From an uncultured Pelagibacteraceae bacterium (GTDB lineage: Bacteria > Pseudomonadota > Alphaproteobacteria > Pelagibacterales > Pelagibacteraceae): 64,000 bases of DNA. Positions 59,656 to 64,000 of this stretch are shown piece by piece; position 1 is the first letter of the stretch; every line of letters begins with the position of its first letter. Both the position numbers and the translations under genes were made by a program. The DNA lies in the NCBI GenBank assembly GCA_902535505.1, contig CACATS010000001.1, positions 1-64,000 of the forward strand, given 5' to 3'. Under the pieces are notes generated by a model, which was not told the origin of the DNA, made no database searches, and saw nothing but the letters and a program-made list of their open reading frames with translations.

Positions 59656-62054
59656 TCATAACAATTCCTTGGCTTAAAGAACATCTTAAAACGTCAGCTA
59701 AAGAAAAAGAGATTATAGACCGGCTTATAAATATTGGACTTGAAGTAGAGGGTGTAAAAGAAAACTCTGGAGATTTAGGTAAGTTTAAAATTGCTAAAGT
59801 TTTAAAAGCTGAAAAACATCCAAATGCTGATAAATTGAAAGTTTGTGATGTTACTACTGGCGGAAAAGAGATTATAAAAGTTGTTTGTGGAGCTCCAAAT
59901 GCTAGAGAGGGTTTAATCACAATCTACGCACCTCCTGGAGCTATAATACCAAAAACTAACTTTGAATTAAAGGTAGCTAAAATCAGAGGTGTTGAGTCGA
60001 AAGGGATGCTTTGCTCTGAAAGTGAACTAAATTTATCCAACGAGAGTGATGGAATTATTGAACTTAAAAATAAAGAGAAAGAAATAGGAAAAAGCTATTT
60101 TAAAAGTAGCTCGCAAAAAGTTATTGATATTTCCATAACCCCTAATCGGGCTGATTGTCTAGGAGTTAGAGGTATTGCAAGAGATCTTTCTTCAACAGGA
60201 GTTGGAAAATTAATTCAAATAAAAAGGAAAAAAATTAAACAAAATATTAAACACCAAATAAAAACATCGATTACAAAAGAAAAGAATCAAGGATGTGATA
60301 TCTTTGGAAGCTGCTACATTAAAAACATCACTAATAAAGAAAGTCCTGAATGGCTCAAAAATAAATTAATAGCATTAGGTTTGAAGCCTATCTCAGCTGT
60401 AGTGGACATTACAAATTATGTAATGTTTGACCTTAATAGACCTTTGCATGCTTATGATGCAGACAAAATTAATAAAGAAATTATTGTTAGAAACTCTAAA
60501 GAGGGTGAGACTTTCGAGGCATTAGATAACAAAAAATATAAATTAAAAAAAGATATGTGTGTAATCTCTGATAAATCTGGTATTCTTGGATTAGGCGGGA
60601 TTATCGGAGGCACAACTACCTCTACCAAATTTGATACAAAAAATATACTTTTAGAAGCTGCATATTTCAGCCCGTCTTCAATAAGAAAAACAGCTAGAGC
60701 ACTTAATATTAATACTGATGCAAAATACAGATTTGAAAGAGGAGTAGATCCTGATTCAATCAAAGAAGGGCTAGAACTTGCAACTGAACTTATTTTAAAA
60801 ATTTGTGGAGGGGAAGCTAGTAAGTTCCAAATTACTGGAAAGATTAATAAAAAAAATAAGGTAATTAACTTTCAAGTAGAAAAATTTGAAAAACTGATTG
60901 GTATTTCAATCACAGCGAATGAAATTGATAAAATTTTATCCTCTCTAGGTTTTAAGTGTAAAAAAAGTTCAAAAGTAATAAAAGTAGAAGTACCAAGCTG
61001 GAGGCCAGATATTAGTTTGGACGAAGATTTAATTGAGGAACTAATCCGGATTAAGGGGTTTAAAAATATAAAATTAATTAAACCTGTCAAAAATAGAACT
61101 CAAGATACTTTAAATTTTGCACAAAAGCTTTTCCATTTGTCACAGAGATCTATAGCGTCAAAAGGCTATATGGAAATAGTAACTTGGTCATTTACAGACT
61201 CCAAAATTGATAAACAGTTTTCTAAAAGTGAAAAAGAAATTTCAATATTTAATCCAATTTCGTCTGATCTTGATGTTTTGAGACGTTCAATTTTTTCTAA
61301 TTTAGCTATTTATCTTAAAAAAAACCAAGATAGAGGATACGAAGATTTATCTTTATTTGAAATTGGTCCAATATTCTTTGGAAAAAATCCAGGAGAGCAG
61401 CAAATTGTAGTTGGAGGTTTGAAATCTGGAAAAATAAATAGAAAAAGTTGGTTAGATAAAGAAAGAGATGTAGATATTTTTGATATTAAGGGTGATGTTA
61501 TGAGAACTCTAGTTGAACTAGGCATTGAAGAAAAAAATCTTTTTGTTAGCGATAATACTAAATATAGTTATCATCCTGGAAGATCAGGATCTGTTACATT
61601 TAAATCAGAAAAAGGACCTCATTTAGCTTATTTTGGCGAGATACATCCTGCAATTATAAAAAACTTGGATTGTAAAAACAAAAATATTTTCGGGTTTGAA
61701 ATTTTTTTGAAAAATATTCCTGAACCCAAAAGAAAATTAAGACAAAGCAAAAAAAGCTTTCAAGCCTCAGATTATCAAAAATCAGAAAGAGACTTTGCTT
61801 TTGTAATAGATAAAATATTTAAAATAGGATCGTTAGAGAAAATTATAAAAGAGGTAGATGAAAATTTAATACAAAAAGTATCTACCTTTGATGTTTATGA
61901 GGGAGAAAATATTCCAAAAGACAAAAAGTCAGTTGCAATTAATGTTACTTTACAGGCTATCGATAAAACTTTATCAGAGAAAGATTTAGATGAAATCAGT
62001 AAAAAAATTATTGATACAGTAAGTAAAAAAACTGGCGCTACGATTAGGTCCTAA
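59652..62054 (+). CDS. pheT: Phenylalanyl-tRNA synthetase beta subunit
   Basis: [22 protein letters not shown]-terminal FDX-ACB domain; after pheS. Confidence 0.97.
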   Translation: MIITIPWLKEHLKTSAKEKEIIDRLINIGLEVEGVKENSGDLGKFKIAKVLKAEKHPNADKLKVCDVTTGGKEIIKVVCGAPNAREGLITIYAPPGAIIPKTNFELKVAKIRGVESKGMLCSESELNLSNESDGIIELKNKEKEIGKSYFKSSSQKVIDISITPNRADCLGVRGIARDLSSTGVGKLIQIKRKKIKQNIKHQIKTSITKEKNQGCDIFGSCYIKNITNKESPEWLKNKLIALGLKPISAVVDITNYVMFDLNRPLHAYDADKINKEIIVRNSKEGETFEALDNKKYKLKKDMCVISDKSGILGLGGIIGGTTTSTKFDTKNILLEAAYFSPSSIRKTARALNINTDAKYRFERGVDPDSIKEGLELATELILKICGGEASKFQITGKINKKNKVINFQVEKFEKLIGISITANEIDKILSSLGFKCKKSSKVIKVEVPSWRPDISLDEDLIEELIRIKGFKNIKLIKPVKNRTQDTLNFAQKLFHLSQRSIASKGYMEIVTWSFTDSKIDKQFSKSEKEISIFNPISSDLDVLRRSIFSNLAIYLKKNQDRGYEDLSLFEIGPIFFGKNPGEQQIVVGGLKSGKINRKSWLDKERDVDIFDIKGDVMRTLVELGIEEKNLFVSDNTKYSYHPGRSGSVTFKSEKGPHLAYFGEIHPAIIKNLDCKNKNIFGFEIFLKNIPEPKRKLRQSKKSFQASDYQKSERDFAFVIDKIFKIGSLEKIIKEVDENLIQKVSTFDVYEGENIPKDKKSVAINVTLQAIDKTLSEKDLDEISKKIIDTVSKKTGATIRS

Positions 62055-63863
62055 ATGTCAGATATAAACAGAATTCGTAATTTTTCTATAATTGCGCACA
62101 TTGACCATGGCAAATCAACTATTGCAGATAGAATTATTCATAAGTGTGGAGGGTTAACTGAGCGTGAGATGAAACAACAAGTTCTAGACTCTATGGAAAT
62201 AGAGAGAGAGCGCGGTATTACAATTAAAGCACAAACAGTCAAACTAAATTATAAAGCAAAAGATGGTCAAGAGTATGTATTAAATATTATAGACACACCT
62301 GGACATGTGGATTTTGGGTATGAGGTTAGTCGCTCTTTATCTGCTTGTGAAGGCTCACTGTTAATTGTAGATAGCACCCAAGGCGTTGAAGCACAAACAC
62401 TAGCTAATGTCTATCAAGCTCTAGAGATAAATCATGAGGTAATTCCAATCTTAAATAAGATTGACTTGCCTGCATCTGATATTGAGAAAACAAAAAAAGA
62501 AATAGAGGATGTAGTAGGGATAGAGACAACAAATGCAATTTCTTGCTCAGGTAAAACAGGCGAAGGAATAGATGATATTTTAGAAGCAATAATAAGTAAA
62601 TTACCTGCACCAAAAGGTTTACCGAATGAAAAATTAAAATGTTTATTAGTAGATAGTTGGTACGACAGTTATTTAGGTGTTGTTATTCTTGTAAGGGTTA
62701 TTAATGGTAAATTACAAAAGAGTATGAAAATTAAATTAATGTCTAACAATCAAGAATATGTAATCGAAAAAGTTGGTGTTTTTACACCAAAGGCAAACGA
62801 TATCCCAGAACTTAACTCGGGTGAAATAGGATTTATTATTACAGGAATAAAATCTTTGTCAGAAACAAAAGTAGGAGACACAATATGTGATGCATCCAAC
62901 CCGATAAGCGAACCTTTATCAGGTTTTAAACCAAGTAAGCCAGTGGTATTTTGCGGTTTATTTCCGGTAGATAGTTCTGAGTATCAGAAATTGAAAGATG
63001 GACTAGCTAAGTTGAAATTAAATGATGCTAGTTTTTCATACGAACCAGAGTCTTCAAGTGCGCTTGGTTTAGGTTTCAGATGCGGATTTTTAGGATTGTT
63101 ACACCTTGAAATAATCACTGAGAGATTAGAAAGAGAATTTGATGTTAATTTAATTACTACGACTCCCGGGGTAATTTATAAAGTTCACAACATAAAAGGT
63201 GAAGTCCTTGATTTACAAAACCCTTCAAATATGCCTGACCCCTCACAAATAGAAAAAATTGAAGAACCTTGGATCAAGTCTACAGTAATAACACCAGATG
63301 AATATTTAGGATCAATTATAAAAATTTGCCAGGATAAAAGAGGAGTACAAACTAATCTCTCTTATTCGGGAAATAGAGCAGTTTTATCTTATGACTTACC
63401 TCTTAACGAAGTTGTTTTTGATTTTAATGATAGGCTGAAATCGGTTTCAAGCGGCTACGCTAGTTTCGATTATGAAATATCCGGTTACAGAGAAGGAGAT
63501 CTTGTGAAATTAGGAATTCTAGTAAATTCCGAACCTGTAGACGCATTGGCGATGATCATTCACAAAGATTTTGCTCAAAAAACTGGAAGACAAGTTTGTG
63601 AAAAATTAAAGGACCTGATCCCAAGGCATAACTTTATGATCCCAGTTCAGGCAGCGATTGGCGGGAAAATTGTAGCTAGAGAGTCCATAAAAGGATTTAA
63701 AAAAGATGTATTAACAAAAATTCATGGAGGTGGTGCAACCGATCGAAAAAGGAAACTTTTAGAGAAACAAAAAAGAGGAAAAGCAAGGTCAAAACAATTC
63801 GGTAAAGTTGAAATACCTCAAGAGGCATTTATTGGAGTTTTAAAAATTAATAAAGAAACTTAA
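62055..63863 (+). CDS. lepA: Elongation factor 4
   Basis: [41 protein letters not shown]-terminal [23 protein letters not shown]. Confidence 0.97.
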   Translation: MSDINRIRNFSIIAHIDHGKSTIADRIIHKCGGLTEREMKQQVLDSMEIERERGITIKAQTVKLNYKAKDGQEYVLNIIDTPGHVDFGYEVSRSLSACEGSLLIVDSTQGVEAQTLANVYQALEINHEVIPILNKIDLPASDIEKTKKEIEDVVGIETTNAISCSGKTGEGIDDILEAIISKLPAPKGLPNEKLKCLLVDSWYDSYLGVVILVRVINGKLQKSMKIKLMSNNQEYVIEKVGVFTPKANDIPELNSGEIGFIITGIKSLSETKVGDTICDASNPISEPLSGFKPSKPVVFCGLFPVDSSEYQKLKDGLAKLKLNDASFSYEPESSSALGLGFRCGFLGLLHLEIITERLEREFDVNLITTTPGVIYKVHNIKGEVLDLQNPSNMPDPSQIEKIEEPWIKSTVITPDEYLGSIIKICQDKRGVQTNLSYSGNRAVLSYDLPLNEVVFDFNDRLKSVSSGYASFDYEISGYREGDLVKLGILVNSEPVDALAMIIHKDFAQKTGRQVCEKLKDLIPRHNFMIPVQAAIGGKIVARESIKGFKKDVLTKIHGGGATDRKRKLLEKQKRGKARSKQFGKVEIPQEAFIGVLKINKET

Positions 63864-64000
63864 TGAAAAAAAAATTATTTATTTTTTCAAATGAAAGCAT
63901 ATTTTTTCAAAACGAAAAATATTTTTGTGACAATATAGACCTAAAATCAAGTCCAGAAGGATTAAATAAAAAATTTGAAGTAAATCTTTTTGGTAGAAAA
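63863..64000 (+). CDS. 5' end of an ORF running off the window (product uncertain)
   Basis: ATG overlaps lepA stop (TAATG): [46 protein letters not shown], open to the window end. Confidence 0.7.
   Translation, partial: MKKKLFIFSNESIFFQNEKYFCDNIDLKSSPEGLNKKFEVNLFGRK

Noticed and set aside
1-64000. CRISPR arrays, transposases, integrases, toxin-antitoxin, phage genes
   Set aside because: Looked for repeats with regular spacers and for mobile-element proteins in the ORF track; none seen. The lone HNH protein at 16743 appears to be a chromosomal housekeeping-type gene

Overview
The window looks like a low-GC alphaproteobacterial chromosome of SAR11/Pelagibacterales type. I infer this from the AT-rich composition, tight gene packing, gene order and a SAM-II riboswitch; I could not run any search. 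About 50 housekeeping genes are readable: the end of atpD plus atpC; rppH; ctpA-rsfS-nadD-proA-proB-obgE-rpmA-rplU; gloB; metW-metX; hisC-tyrA; plsC; lysA-argH; coq7-dsbB-dedA; carD-fdxA-terB-like-helicase; a TAXI-type TRAP transporter; pdh E2/E1; acetoacetyl-CoA synthetase and thiolase; gltD-gltB; thrS-infC-rpmI-rplT-pheS-pheT-lepA. There are two tRNAs, Leu(CAA) and Arg(ACG). I found no CRISPR array, transposon, prophage or rRNA. The most interesting items are small or non-coding and are missing from the supplied ORF track: (1) a 23-aa Lys/Arg/Ala peptide gene with its own SD, promoter-like sequence and terminator, beside a CarD whose N-terminus is a KKV tandem repeat; (2) a SAM-II riboswitch followed by a terminator that ends 2 nt before metX and lies inside an in-frame upstream extension; (3) a 25-bp near-perfect palindrome that contains the start codon of acetoacetyl-CoA synthetase; (4) a 14-aa hydrophobic ORF with a perfect AGGAGGT; (5) a 36-aa LptM/YifL-like lipoprotein between argH and lysA; (6) a lipoyl domain fused to the N-terminus of AceE.
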